NCBI RefSeq assembly: GCF_023516615.1
Contig: NZ_JAMGBF010000077.1
Coordinates: forward strand, 1 to 33,426
Direction of reading: 5' to 3'
DNA length: 33,426 nucleotides
From: Streptomyces panaciradicis
GTDB taxonomy: Bacteria > Actinomycetota > Actinomycetes > Streptomycetales > Streptomycetaceae
Program-made: the position numbers and the translations under genes
The notes under the pieces: model-generated
Databases searched by the model: none
The model's input: the letters and a program-made list of their open reading frames with translations, nothing else
Told to the model about the DNA's origin: nothing
Part shown: positions 18,528-26,379 of the stretch, one piece after another
Layout of the letters: each line of letters starts with the position of its first letter
How positions within the stretch are numbered: the first letter of the stretch is position 1

Positions 18528-19199
18528 TCAGCGGGACTGCTGCGGTCCGCGCCGCTGCGGCAGCGTCACCACCGACGCGTCGCCCGGCCCGGCCGGCGGC
18601 AGACCCGCCACCTGGGCCAGCAGGTCGCACCAGGCCGCCAGGTGCGCCGAGGCGTCCGGGACGCCGCCGAGGCCCTCGCGGGGCGTCCAGGAGGCGCGGA
18701 TCTCGATCTGCGAGGCCGCCGGGCGCTCCGCGAGCCCGCCGAAGTAGTGCGAGCTCGCGCGCGTGACGGTCCCGCTCGGTTCGCCGTACGACAGCCCGCG
18801 CGCGGACAGCGCGCCGGTCAGCCAGGACCAGCACACCTCCGGCAGCAGCGGGTCCGCGGCCATCTCCGGCTCCAGCTCCGCCCGCACCAGCGTCACCAGC
18901 CGGAACGTGCCCCGCCAGGCGTCGTGCCCGGCCGGGTCGTGCAGCAGCACCAGCCGACCGTCGGCCAGGTCCTGCTCACCGTCGACGACGGCCGCCTCCA
19001 GGGCGTAGGCGAACGGCGCGAGCCGCTTCGGCGCGCGGGTCGGCTCGACCTCGATCTGCGGCCTCAGCCGACTGCCGCGCAGGGCTTGCACCGCGGCCTG
19101 GAAAGCCGGCGGAGCCGCACCGATGCCATCCCCGTCCCCCTCCTGGGTGTCGTCCATTCCGTCAGCGCCGTCCGACAGTCGTCCTTGAGCCGCAGCCAT
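18528..19199 (-). CDS. DUF3000 family protein
   Basis: A 223-residue actinobacterial protein of unknown function. After an acidic N-terminal stretch the conserved DUF3000 block spans about residues 30-205: PPAFQAAVQALRGSRLRPQI, RLAPFAYALEAAVVDGEQDL, GRLVLLHDPAGHDAWRGTFRLVTLVRAELE, PLLPEVCWSWLTGAL, and IEIRASWTP near the end. There is no signal peptide or transmembrane segment. The gene is divergent from hemE. A TAATCT hexamer ends 6 nt before the ATG with no Shine-Dalgarno site between, so the message is probably leaderless. Confidence 0.85.
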   Translation of the reverse strand: MAAAQGRLSDGADGMDDTQEGDGDGIGAAPPAFQAAVQALRGSRLRPQIEVEPTRAPKRLAPFAYALEAAVVDGEQDLADGRLVLLHDPAGHDAWRGTFRLVTLVRAELEPEMAADPLLPEVCWSWLTGALSARGLSYGEPSGTVTRASSHYFGGLAERPAASQIEIRASWTPREGLGGVPDASAHLAAWCDLLAQVAGLPPAGPGDASVVTLPQRRGPQQSR

Positions 19200-19205
19200 G
19201 CGGGA

Positions 19206-19211
19206 AGATTA
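19206..19211 (-). promoter_or_regulatory. -10 box of the DUF3000 gene (leaderless transcript)
   Basis: TAATCT on the minus strand lies 6 nt from the ATG, so transcription should begin at or next to the start codon. A convincing -35 box is not seen. Confidence 0.45.
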
Positions 19212-19283
19212 GGGGAACCGCGGCTCGGCGCAGGGCAAGACACCCGGGCGGGAGTTACCGGGACGTCATGTCAGACTTGCCCC

Positions 19284-20342
19284 GTGAGCGCCAACGAGAC
19301 CCCGCAGACGTCCGCGACGTACGACTCCGCCTTCCTGAGGGCCTGCCGGCGCGAACCCGTGCCGCACACGCCGGTGTGGTTCATGCGGCAGGCAGGGCGC
19401 TCGCTGCCCGAGTACCGCAAGGTCCGCGAGGGCATCCCGATGCTCGAGTCCTGCATGCGCCCCGAGCTGGTCACCGAGATCACCCTCCAGCCGGTGCGCC
19501 GCCACAACGTGGACGCGGCGATCTACTACAGCGACATCGTCGTCCCGCTCAAGGCCATCGGCATCGACCTCGAGATCAAGCCCGGCGTCGGCCCGGTCGT
19601 CGACCGCCCGATCCGCACCCGCGCCGACCTCGCGCAGCTGCGCGACCTCACGCCCGAGGACGTCTCCTACGTCACCGAGGCCATCGGCCTGCTCACCCGC
19701 GAGCTCGGCGCCACCCCGCTGATCGGTTTCGCGGGCGCGCCTTTCACCCTCGCGAGCTACCTCATCGAGGGCGGCCCGTCGCGCTCGTACGAGAACGCCA
19801 AGGCGATGATGTACGGCGACCCCGAGCTGTGGGCCGACCTGCTCGACCGCCTCGCCGACATCACGGCCGCCTTCCTCAAGGTGCAGATCGAGGCCGGCGC
19901 CTCAGCGGTCCAGCTGTTCGACTCCTGGGTCGGCTCCCTGGCTCCCGCCGACTACCGGCGCTCGGTGATGCCCGCCTCCGCGAAGGTCTTCGAGGCCGTC
20001 GCCGGCTACGGCGTCCCCCGCATCCACTTCGGCGTCGGCACCGGCGAGCTGCTGAACCTGATGGGCGAGGCCGGCGCGGACGTCGTCGGCGTCGACTGGC
20101 GCGTCCCGCTGGACGAGGCCGTCCGCCGGGTCGGCCCCGGCAAGGCGCTGCAGGGCAACCTGGACCCGACGGTCCTGTTCACCACCCCGGAGATCGTCGA
20201 GGCCAAGACGCGCGAGGTGCTGGACGCGGCGGCCGGCCTGGAGGGTCACGTCTTCAACCTCGGCCACGGCGTCATGCCGTCCACCGACCCCGACGCGCTG
20301 ACCCGGCTCGTGGACTACGTCCACACGCGGACGGCGCGCTGA
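19284..20342 (+). CDS. hemE: Uroporphyrinogen decarboxylase
   Basis: HemE removes four carboxyl groups from uroporphyrinogen III to give coproporphyrinogen III, the substrate of CgoX encoded downstream in this window. The 352-residue protein has the N-terminal signature PVWFMRQAGRSLPEYRKVR and the second signature GFAGAPFTLASYLIEGG. Also present are the catalytic-cleft segments YYSDIVVPLKAIGIDLE, QLFDSWVGSLAP, DVVGVDWRVPLDEAV and VFNLGHGVMPSTDPD. GTG 19284 is the start that gives the usual family N-terminus; no ribosome binding site is evident, so the message may be leaderless. The larger open frame beginning at 18396 is antisense to the DUF3000 gene. Confidence 0.95.
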   Translation: MSANETPQTSATYDSAFLRACRREPVPHTPVWFMRQAGRSLPEYRKVREGIPMLESCMRPELVTEITLQPVRRHNVDAAIYYSDIVVPLKAIGIDLEIKPGVGPVVDRPIRTRADLAQLRDLTPEDVSYVTEAIGLLTRELGATPLIGFAGAPFTLASYLIEGGPSRSYENAKAMMYGDPELWADLLDRLADITAAFLKVQIEAGASAVQLFDSWVGSLAPADYRRSVMPASAKVFEAVAGYGVPRIHFGVGTGELLNLMGEAGADVVGVDWRVPLDEAVRRVGPGKALQGNLDPTVLFTTPEIVEAKTREVLDAAAGLEGHVFNLGHGVMPSTDPDALTRLVDYVHTRTAR

Positions 20343-20343
20343 C

Positions 20344-21171
20344 TCACCAGGTGTGCCGGGGCTGGGCGCGCCTGCCGAACAGCAGGCCGCGCGGCTCCGG
20401 CGGCGGGGGAGTGCCCGCCTTGAGGGGCAGGGCCAGCAGCATGCCGGCGAGGAAGCCCACCACGTGCGCCGCGTACGCCACCGTGCCTGCGGCGGAGACG
20501 CCCTCGCCCGCCGAGTAGAACGCCTGCAGCACGAACCAGAAGCCCAGCACCAGCCAGGCCGGCAGTCTCAGCGGCAGGAAGATCAGGAACGGCACCAGCA
20601 CCCACACCCGGGCCTTCGGATACAGCACCAGATAGGCGCCCAGCACCCCCGCGATGGCGCCCGAGGCGCCGATCAGGGGGTCGGCCGAGTCGGCGTTGAG
20701 GAGCGCGAAGCCGTAGCCCGCCGCGTAACCGCAGACGAGGTAGAACAGCGTGAAGCGGATGTGGCCCATGCGGTCCTCGACGTTGTTGCCGAAGATCAGC
20801 AGGAACAGCATGTTGCCCAGCAGGTGCAGCCAGCTGCCGTGCAGGAACATCGCCGTGAGCACGGACAGCGGCGGCGACTTGTCGTAGCCCGGAGGGGCCA
20901 CCACACAGCCGGCGTGGCCGCTCGCGCTCGTGCCGATCTCACCCGTGGGGACCAGCCGCGGCATCTGATGGTGGATCAACTCCCGCGGCACCGCCGCGTA
21001 GTGGTCCAGGAACGCCTGCAGATGACACGTCTGCGACAGGTCGCTGCCGCCCGCCACGGAACCGGCGATACCGGGCGTGGACAGGAACACGAAGACGTTC
21101 GCGGCAATCAGCGCGTACGTCACCCAGGGGGTCCGGCGCACCGGGTTCACGTCATGAACGGGGATGACCAC
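20344..21171 (-). CDS. Rhomboid family intramembrane serine protease
   Basis: A 275-residue membrane protein. The first helix is VTYALIAANVFVFL, followed by an extracellular loop of about 80 residues with two Cys (QTCHLQAF, GHAGCVV). The rhomboid core has FLHGSWLHLLGNMLFLLIFGNNVEDRMG, then YLVCGYAAGYGFAL. The nucleophile Ser is in PLIGASGAIAGVLGAYL and the catalytic His in AYAAHVVGFLAGMLLAL. The protein ends in a short Pro/Arg-rich cytoplasmic tail. The GTG start has only a weak upstream purine run. It is convergent with hemE, separated by one base. Its substrates are unknown. Confidence 0.92.
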   Translation of the reverse strand: MVIPVHDVNPVRRTPWVTYALIAANVFVFLSTPGIAGSVAGGSDLSQTCHLQAFLDHYAAVPRELIHHQMPRLVPTGEIGTSASGHAGCVVAPPGYDKSPPLSVLTAMFLHGSWLHLLGNMLFLLIFGNNVEDRMGHIRFTLFYLVCGYAAGYGFALLNADSADPLIGASGAIAGVLGAYLVLYPKARVWVLVPFLIFLPLRLPAWLVLGFWFVLQAFYSAGEGVSAAGTVAYAAHVVGFLAGMLLALPLKAGTPPPPEPRGLLFGRRAQPRHTW

Positions 21172-21296
21172 AAGAAAGTACTGCCCCCGATGGGCTCGGC
21201 GAATCGGTGAACACCGGCACGCGCGCGTGCGTATGACTCGTCAACCGTCCGCGGCACGGGGAAGGCGGGTCGCGGGGACGACGTGAGGAACAGGCG

Positions 21297-21617
21297 ATGA
21301 ACGACCGAGTTACCCCCGCGATGCAGGCGCTCCCCGACGGCGAGGCCGAACTCTCCCTGGTGGTGAGACTGCCGTGGGAGGACGTGGCCCGGCTGGGTCA
21401 GGAGGCCGGGCGGCTGGCCTCCCAGATGCAGCGGCCGGTGACCCTCGACGAGGCGGTGAGCCACCGGCTGCGCACCGTGCGCAGTGCCGCGCACGCGAAG
21501 CCCGCGGGGGAGCAGCCGCCCGCCGTCACCTCCACGGCGTCCGTGTCGTCGCTGCCGCCGCGGCCCCCGGCGGAGCAGGCACGGCAGGCGATCGAACGGA
21601 TCAACGGCAGCGCGTAG
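21297..21617 (+). CDS. Small hypothetical protein
   Basis: A 106-residue soluble protein I cannot assign to a family. Residues 1-65 are charged and probably helical (AELSLVVRLPWEDVARLGQEAGRLASQM, then VTLDEAVSHRLRTV); residues 66-95 are Ala/Pro/Ser-rich, and it ends PPAEQARQAIERINGSA. AGGAA lies 8 nt before the ATG. The helical first half could mediate oligomerisation. It is convergent with the flavoprotein gene and shares a hairpin with it. Confidence 0.6.
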   Translation: MNDRVTPAMQALPDGEAELSLVVRLPWEDVARLGQEAGRLASQMQRPVTLDEAVSHRLRTVRSAAHAKPAGEQPPAVTSTASVSSLPPRPPAEQARQAIERINGSA

Positions 21618-21633
21618 GGCTCCGTCGTCGGCG

Positions 21634-21651
21634 GCGCCTCTTCAGGGGCGC
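21634..21651. terminator. Bidirectional hairpin between small ORF and flavoprotein gene
   Basis: GCGCCTC (21634-21640) pairs with GGGGCGC (21645-21651) through seven pairs including one G-U, around a TTCA loop. It lies 17 nt after the small gene and overlaps the stop of the minus-strand flavoprotein. Confidence 0.5.
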
Positions 21652-23030
21652 TGCTGCACCGCCTTTGTCGCCTTGCGGGCCGCCACCAGTACCGGGTCCC
21701 AGACCGGGGAGAACGGCGGGGCGTAGCCCAGGTCCAGGGCTGTCATCTGTTCCACCGTCATGCCGGCCGTGAGGGCGACCGCGGCGATGTCGACCCTCTT
21801 GGCCGCGCCCTCCCGGCCGACGATCTGCACCCCCAGGAGACGGCCGGTGCGGCGCTCGGCGAGCATCTTCACCGTCATGGGGGAGGCGCCGGGGTAGTAG
21901 CCCGCCCGGCTGGTCGACTCGATGGTCACCGCCTCGAAGCGCAGGCCCACCCTGTGCGCGTCCTTCTCGCGCAGGCCCGTACGGGCGATCTCCAGGTCGC
22001 AGACCTTGCTGACCGCGGTGCCCACCACCCCGGGGAAGGTCGCGTAGCCGCCGCCGACGTTGGTGCCGATGACCTGGCCGTGCTTGTTGGCGTGGGTGCC
22101 GAGCGCGATGTGCCGTTCCTGGCCGGAGACCAGGTCCAGCACCTCCACGCAGTCGCCGCCCGCCCAGATGTTCTCGTGCCCGCGCACTCGCATGGCCAGG
22201 TCGGTGAGCAGGCCCCGGTGGGCGCCGAGGGGGAGACCGGCGGCCGCGGCCAGGGACGTCTCGGGGCTGACCCCGATGCCCAGGACCACCACGTCCGCCG
22301 GGTACTCGGCGTCCTCGGTGGCCACCGCCCGCACCCGCCCGTCCTCACCGGTGAGGATCTTGGTGACCTCGGTGTCGTTGACCATGGTGATGCCGAGGCC
22401 CTCCATGGCCTCGTGCACCAGGCGGCCCATGTCCGGGTCGAGGGTGGACATCGGTTCGCTGCCGCGGTTGACGACCGTCACCTCGTAGTCGCGGTTGATG
22501 AGCGCCTCGGCCATCTCCACGCCGATGTAGCCCGCGCCCACCACGACGGCCCGCCGCCCACGCGTGCGCGTGAGCGAGTCGAGAAGCGCCTGGCCGTCGT
22601 CCAGGGTCTGCACCCCGTGCACCCCGGGGGCGTCGGCGCCCGGCATGTCCGGGCGGATCGGACGCGCCCCGGTGGCGATCACCAGCTTGTCGTACGGCGT
22701 CCAGGACTCGACGCCGGAGCCGACGTCACGCGCGCGTACCCGGCCGCGCGCCACGTCGATCTCCGTGACCTCGGTGCGCATCCGCAGGTCGATGCCCCGC
22801 TCCCGGTGCTCCTGCGGTCCGCGTGCGATCAGCTGATCACGGTCGGAGACGTCGCCGCCCACCCAGTACGGGATGCCGCACGCCGAGTAGGAGGTGAAGT
22901 GGCCGCGTTCGAACGCCACGATCTCCAGCTCGTCCGCGCCCCTCAGCCGGCGTGCCTGTGACGCCGCGGACATCCCCGCGGCGTCGCCGCCGATCACCAC
23001 CAGTCGTTCCCGCGCACCGTTCATGGTCAT
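21642..23030 (-). CDS. FAD-dependent pyridine nucleotide-disulfide oxidoreductase (CoA-disulfide reductase-like)
   Basis: A 462-residue flavoprotein of the single-cysteine disulfide reductase subgroup (CoA-disulfide reductase, NADH oxidase, polysulfide reductase). The FAD motif is VVIGGDAAGMSAASQARRL. The redox Cys is about residue 51 in SYSACGIPYWVGGDV. The NAD(P) site is AVVVGAGYIGVEMAEALI, and IWAGGDCVEV binds FAD. The C-terminal dimer domain has VVGTAVSKVCDLEIARTGL and ALDLGYAPPFSPVWDPV, whose Tyr matches those shaping the CoA site. It has no rhodanese domain. It starts 27 bp after the DUF4349 stop, so an operon is likely. The exact disulfide or sulfur substrate is uncertain. Confidence 0.88.
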   Translation of the reverse strand: MTMNGARERLVVIGGDAAGMSAASQARRLRGADELEIVAFERGHFTSYSACGIPYWVGGDVSDRDQLIARGPQEHRERGIDLRMRTEVTEIDVARGRVRARDVGSGVESWTPYDKLVIATGARPIRPDMPGADAPGVHGVQTLDDGQALLDSLTRTRGRRAVVVGAGYIGVEMAEALINRDYEVTVVNRGSEPMSTLDPDMGRLVHEAMEGLGITMVNDTEVTKILTGEDGRVRAVATEDAEYPADVVVLGIGVSPETSLAAAAGLPLGAHRGLLTDLAMRVRGHENIWAGGDCVEVLDLVSGQERHIALGTHANKHGQVIGTNVGGGYATFPGVVGTAVSKVCDLEIARTGLREKDAHRVGLRFEAVTIESTSRAGYYPGASPMTVKMLAERRTGRLLGVQIVGREGAAKRVDIAAVALTAGMTVEQMTALDLGYAPPFSPVWDPVLVAARKATKAVQQRP

Positions 23031-23057
23031 GCGAACACGCTACGGGGGCGGGGCATT

Positions 23058-24026
23058 TCAGTCCCGCTCGCCGTCCTCCCGCGGGCTCGTGGCCCGGGGT
23101 GCGGGCCGGGCCGCGGGAAGCGGGCCGGGGGCGCTCGCCGCGGGTGCGGGGACCACGCGCCGGGGCCGCAGCAGGCGCAGCCACACCAGCACCAGGACCG
23201 CCGCCACCGCGGCGAACGGCAGCACCGCGCCGAACGCCACGGCCAGCCAGCGCAGCATCGTCACGAACGCGCCCCAGCCGCCGGCCAGCGCGTCCACGAA
23301 GCCGGGCTCGTCGTCCTTCGCGGCCTTCTTCGCCGGTGCCCCGGACAGGGAGAGCGTGATGGTGGCCAGGCTCGTGCGGTCCTTGAGGGACTTCTGCTGC
23401 GCGAGCAGCGCCTCCAGGTCGGACTGCCGGCTGCCCAGTTCGCCCTCCAGCTCCACCACGTCGCTCAACTTCGTCGCCCGGTCCATCAGTTCACGGATCC
23501 GGGCCACACTGGCCCGCTGCGACCTGACCCGGCTGTCGACGTCGACGACCTGGTCGGTGACGTCCTCGGCCTTGGAGGTGCGCTCGAGGAGCCTGCCGGT
23601 GCCCTGCAGGTCGGCCAGGACCTCGTCGTACTTCTCGGCCGGCACGCGCAGCACCACGCGCGTGTGCTCGTGGCCCCGCGGGTCCCGGGTGGTGGTCTCG
23701 TCGCCGACGTAGCCGCCCGCGTTCTCGGTGGCGGTGCGGGCCTGGTCGAGGGCCTTCGGCACGTCCCGGACCTGGACGGTGAGGGAGGCGGTCCGGATGA
23801 TGTCGCTCCCGGTGAGCTTCGGCGTCCGGTGCGCCGTGGCGCCGGACGCGTCCTTCGCTCCGCCGGGGGCGGAGCCCTTGGCGTCGCTCCGGGCGGGACC
23901 GTCGGCGGCGGAGGAGCCGCCCCCGGAGTCGCTCCCGGCACCGCTGCATCCGGTCAGCGCGAGCGCCGCGGCCAGCAGGATGCCGGCCACGGCCCGGACA
24001 GGTCGTACGGAACGTCGTGCGCGCAT
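23058..24026 (-). CDS. DUF4349 domain lipoprotein with C-terminal membrane helix
   Basis: A 322-residue exported protein. Residues 1-22 are a lipoprotein signal with lipobox ALTGC, followed by a Gly/Ser/Ala-rich linker. The DUF4349 region runs from about 70 to 260: DIIRTASLTVQVRDVPKALDQ, GGYVGDETTTRD, VVLRVPAEKYDEVLADLQGTGRL, and a coiled-coil-like segment (VDVDSRVRSQRASVARIRELM to ELGSRQSDLEALLAQQKSL). A transmembrane helix follows at about 260-285 (AVAFGAVLPFAAVAAVLVLVWL), then a Pro/Arg tail. It may bridge the envelope. ATG 24024-24026 gives a proper signal peptide. It is upstream of the flavoprotein and divergent from cgoX. Function unknown. Confidence 0.85.
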   Translation of the reverse strand: MRARRSVRPVRAVAGILLAAALALTGCSGAGSDSGGGSSAADGPARSDAKGSAPGGAKDASGATAHRTPKLTGSDIIRTASLTVQVRDVPKALDQARTATENAGGYVGDETTTRDPRGHEHTRVVLRVPAEKYDEVLADLQGTGRLLERTSKAEDVTDQVVDVDSRVRSQRASVARIRELMDRATKLSDVVELEGELGSRQSDLEALLAQQKSLKDRTSLATITLSLSGAPAKKAAKDDEPGFVDALAGGWGAFVTMLRWLAVAFGAVLPFAAVAAVLVLVWLRLLRPRRVVPAPAASAPGPLPAARPAPRATSPREDGERD

Positions 24027-24132
24027 GCGGGTCCACCCCCGAGGGTCGGTGACGATGACGCTCCTTCGACGCGGGGAGGGCCCGGGACGTTGGCGGGCGC
24101 GGGTCCCGATGCGGTCACGGTCGGGACTCCTC

Positions 24133-24148
24133 AGGGCCACATGGCCCT
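24133..24148. promoter_or_regulatory. Inverted repeat in the cgoX/DUF4349 divergent region
   Basis: AGGGCCA-CA-TGGCCCT has perfect 7-bp arms. It lies 36 bp before the cgoX start in a 158-bp divergent intergenic region. It is a possible operator or 5'-UTR hairpin; no regulator is known. Confidence 0.35.
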
Positions 24149-24184
24149 CGCGTCGGTGTCCGTGGCGTCTGAGAGGGTGGAGCC

Positions 24185-25642
24185 ATGAGTGGATCACCTC
24201 CGGCCGAGGGCCGGGTCGTCGTCATCGGAGCCGGGATCGCGGGCCTGGCGGCAGCCCACCGGCTGCTGCAGCGGGGCGCGCGGGTGACCGTGCTGGAGGC
24301 CTCGGACCGGGTCGGCGGCAAGCTGCTGCCCGGCGAGATCGCCGGCGCCCGCGTCGACCTCGGCGCCGAGTCGATGCTGGCCCGCCGGCCGGAGGCGGTC
24401 GGGCTGGCCCGCGAGGTGGGCCTCACCGACCGGCTGCGGCCGCCGGCCACCGCGACGGCCTTCCTGTGGACCCGCGGCGCCCTGCGCCCCATGCCCAAGG
24501 GGCACGTCATGGGCGTCCCCGGCACGGCGTCCGCCCTCACCGGCGTCCTGTCCGACGAGGGCCTGGCCCGTATCGAGCGCGACGCGGAACTGCCGCGCAC
24601 GGAGGTCGGCGACGACGTGGCGGTCGGGGAGTACGTGGCCGGGCGGCTGGGCCGCGAGGTCGTCGACCGTCTCGTCGAACCCCTCCTCGGCGGCGTGTAC
24701 GCAGGCGACGCGTACCGCCTCTCGATGCGCTCGGCCGTCCCGCAGCTCTTCCAGATCGCCAAGACCCACACCTCGCTGACCGAGGGCGTGCGCGAGATCC
24801 AGGCGAAGGCGGCGGCCGCTCAGCAGACCGGGCCGGTGTTCATGGGCATCACCGGCGGCATCGGCACCCTGCCGCTCGCCGTCGCCGACGCGGTGCGCGC
24901 GCGGGGCGGCGAGATCCTCACCGGGGCCCCGGTGACCGAGCTGCGCCGCGAGGCGTCCGGCGGCTGGCGGGTCGCCGCCGGGGACCGCGTCCTGCGGGCC
25001 GACGCGGTGATCGTCGCCGTACCCGCCCCGGCCGCCGCCCGTCTGCTGCGCCCCGAGGCCCCCGAGGCGGCCGCCGAACTCGCCGCCGTCGAGTACGCGT
25101 CGATGGCGCTGGTCACCCTCGCCTACCGCCGCGCCGACATCGCCCTCCCCGACGGCAGCAGCGGTTTCCTCGTGCCGCCCGTCGACGGCCACACCATCAA
25201 GGCGTCCACCTTCGCCTCCCAGAAGTGGGGCTGGATCGCCGAGGAGAACCCGGACGTCGTCGTCGTGCGCACCTCCGTCGGCCGCTACGGCGAGACGGAG
25301 ATCCTCCAGCGCGACGACGCGGGCCTGGTGGAGGTCTCCCGCCACGACCTGAAGGCGGCCACCGGCCTGGACGCCGCCCCCGTCGAGACGCGCGTCACCC
25401 GCTGGACCGACGGCCTGCCCCAGTACCCGGTCGGCCACCACGCGCGCGTGGCCCGCGTCCGCGAGCACCTCGGCAAGCTGCCCGGCCTGGCCGTGTGCGG
25501 CGCGCAGTACGACGGCGTCGGCATCCCGGCCTGCATCGCGAGCGCGTACGCGGCCGTGGACCAGCTCGGCGGAGACCTGGGCGGTGTGCAGGAGCTCACC
25601 GCCAACCCGGTGCAGTCTCTGCACGGAGGAGCGGGAGAATGA
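24185..25642 (+). CDS. cgoX: Coproporphyrinogen III oxidase, HemY type (CgoX)
   Basis: A 485-residue FAD enzyme annotated in many genomes as protoporphyrinogen oxidase (hemG/hemY). In actinobacteria with HemQ it oxidises coproporphyrinogen III to coproporphyrin III. The FAD fold is VVVIGAGIAGLAAAHRLLQRG then LEASDRVGGKLLP. Other family regions are LGAESMLARRPEAVGLAREVGL, LVEPLLGGVYAGDAYRLSMR, the GGIGTLPLAVADAVRARGGEIL stretch and the C-terminal VCGAQYDGVGIPACIASAYAAVDQL, which contacts FAD. It starts 158 bp from the divergent DUF4349 gene, and its stop overlaps the hemQ start by 4 bp. Membrane attachment is peripheral in the family. Confidence 0.93.
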   Translation: MSGSPPAEGRVVVIGAGIAGLAAAHRLLQRGARVTVLEASDRVGGKLLPGEIAGARVDLGAESMLARRPEAVGLAREVGLTDRLRPPATATAFLWTRGALRPMPKGHVMGVPGTASALTGVLSDEGLARIERDAELPRTEVGDDVAVGEYVAGRLGREVVDRLVEPLLGGVYAGDAYRLSMRSAVPQLFQIAKTHTSLTEGVREIQAKAAAAQQTGPVFMGITGGIGTLPLAVADAVRARGGEILTGAPVTELRREASGGWRVAAGDRVLRADAVIVAVPAPAAARLLRPEAPEAAAELAAVEYASMALVTLAYRRADIALPDGSSGFLVPPVDGHTIKASTFASQKWGWIAEENPDVVVVRTSVGRYGETEILQRDDAGLVEVSRHDLKAATGLDAAPVETRVTRWTDGLPQYPVGHHARVARVREHLGKLPGLAVCGAQYDGVGIPACIASAYAAVDQLGGDLGGVQELTANPVQSLHGGAGE

Positions 25643-26379
25643 GGGACATGAGTGACGACGCCCCCACCACCGAGGCCGCGCGCATCCCGAACAAGGGCAA
25701 GCTGGCCAAGGACCTCAACGAGGTCATCCGCTACACCCTGTGGTCCGTCTTCAAGCTGAAGGACGTCCTCCCCGAGGACCGCGCGGGCTACGCCGACGAG
25801 GTCCAGGAGCTGTTCGACCAGCTCGCCGCGAAGGACGTGACGATCCGCGGCACGTACGACCTCTCCGGCCTGCGCGCCGACGCGGACCTCATGATCTGGT
25901 GGCACGCGGAGACCAGCGACCAGCTCCAGGAGGCGTACAACCTCTTCCGCCGCACGAAGCTGGGCCGCGCGCTGGAGCCGGTCTGGTCGAACATGGCGCT
26001 GCACCGCCCCGCCGAGTTCAACCGCTCGCACATCCCGGCGTTCCTCGCCGACGAGACGCCGCGCAACTACGTCAGCGTCTACCCCTTCGTGCGCAGCTAC
26101 GACTGGTACCTGCTGCCCGACGAGGACCGCCGCCGCATGCTCGCCGACCACGGCAAGATGGCCCGCGGCTACCCGGACGTCCGCGCCAACACGGTCGCCT
26201 CGTTCTCCCTCGGCGACTACGAGTGGATCCTCGCCTTCGAGGCCGACGAGCTGTACCGCATCGTCGACCTCATGCGGCATCTGCGCGGCTCCGAGGCCCG
26301 CATGCACGTCCGCGAGGAGATCCCGTTCTACACGGGCCGCCGCAAGGACGTCGCGGAGCTGGTCGCGGGCCTCGCCTGA
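25639..26379 (+). CDS. hemQ: HemQ / coproheme decarboxylase (chlorite dismutase fold)
   Basis: HemQ (ChdC) converts coproheme to heme b with peroxide, the last step of the coproporphyrin-dependent pathway. The protein is 246 residues from ATG 25639 or 243 from ATG 25648. The first has GGAGGAG 7 nt upstream and overlaps the cgoX stop (ATGA). Conserved parts are LNEVIRYTLWSVFKLK, the heme-propionate region RNYVSVYPFVRSYDWYLLP containing the catalytic Tyr, MLADHGKMARGYPDVRANTVASFSLGDYEWILAFE with the proximal heme-ligand His in DHGKM, and EEIPFYTGRRKDV at the end. Coupling to cgoX fits consecutive pathway use. The ferrochelatase gene is not in the window. Confidence 0.94.
   Translation: MRDMSDDAPTTEAARIPNKGKLAKDLNEVIRYTLWSVFKLKDVLPEDRAGYADEVQELFDQLAAKDVTIRGTYDLSGLRADADLMIWWHAETSDQLQEAYNLFRRTKLGRALEPVWSNMALHRPAEFNRSHIPAFLADETPRNYVSVYPFVRSYDWYLLPDEDRRRMLADHGKMARGYPDVRANTVASFSLGDYEWILAFEADELYRIVDLMRHLRGSEARMHVREEIPFYTGRRKDVAELVAGLA

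Noticed and set aside
23728..25638. Long plus-strand frame upstream of and fused to hemQ (883 codons in total)
   Set aside because: The region before 25639 is an alternative frame of cgoX and antisense of DUF4349; only the HemQ part has recognisable sequence.
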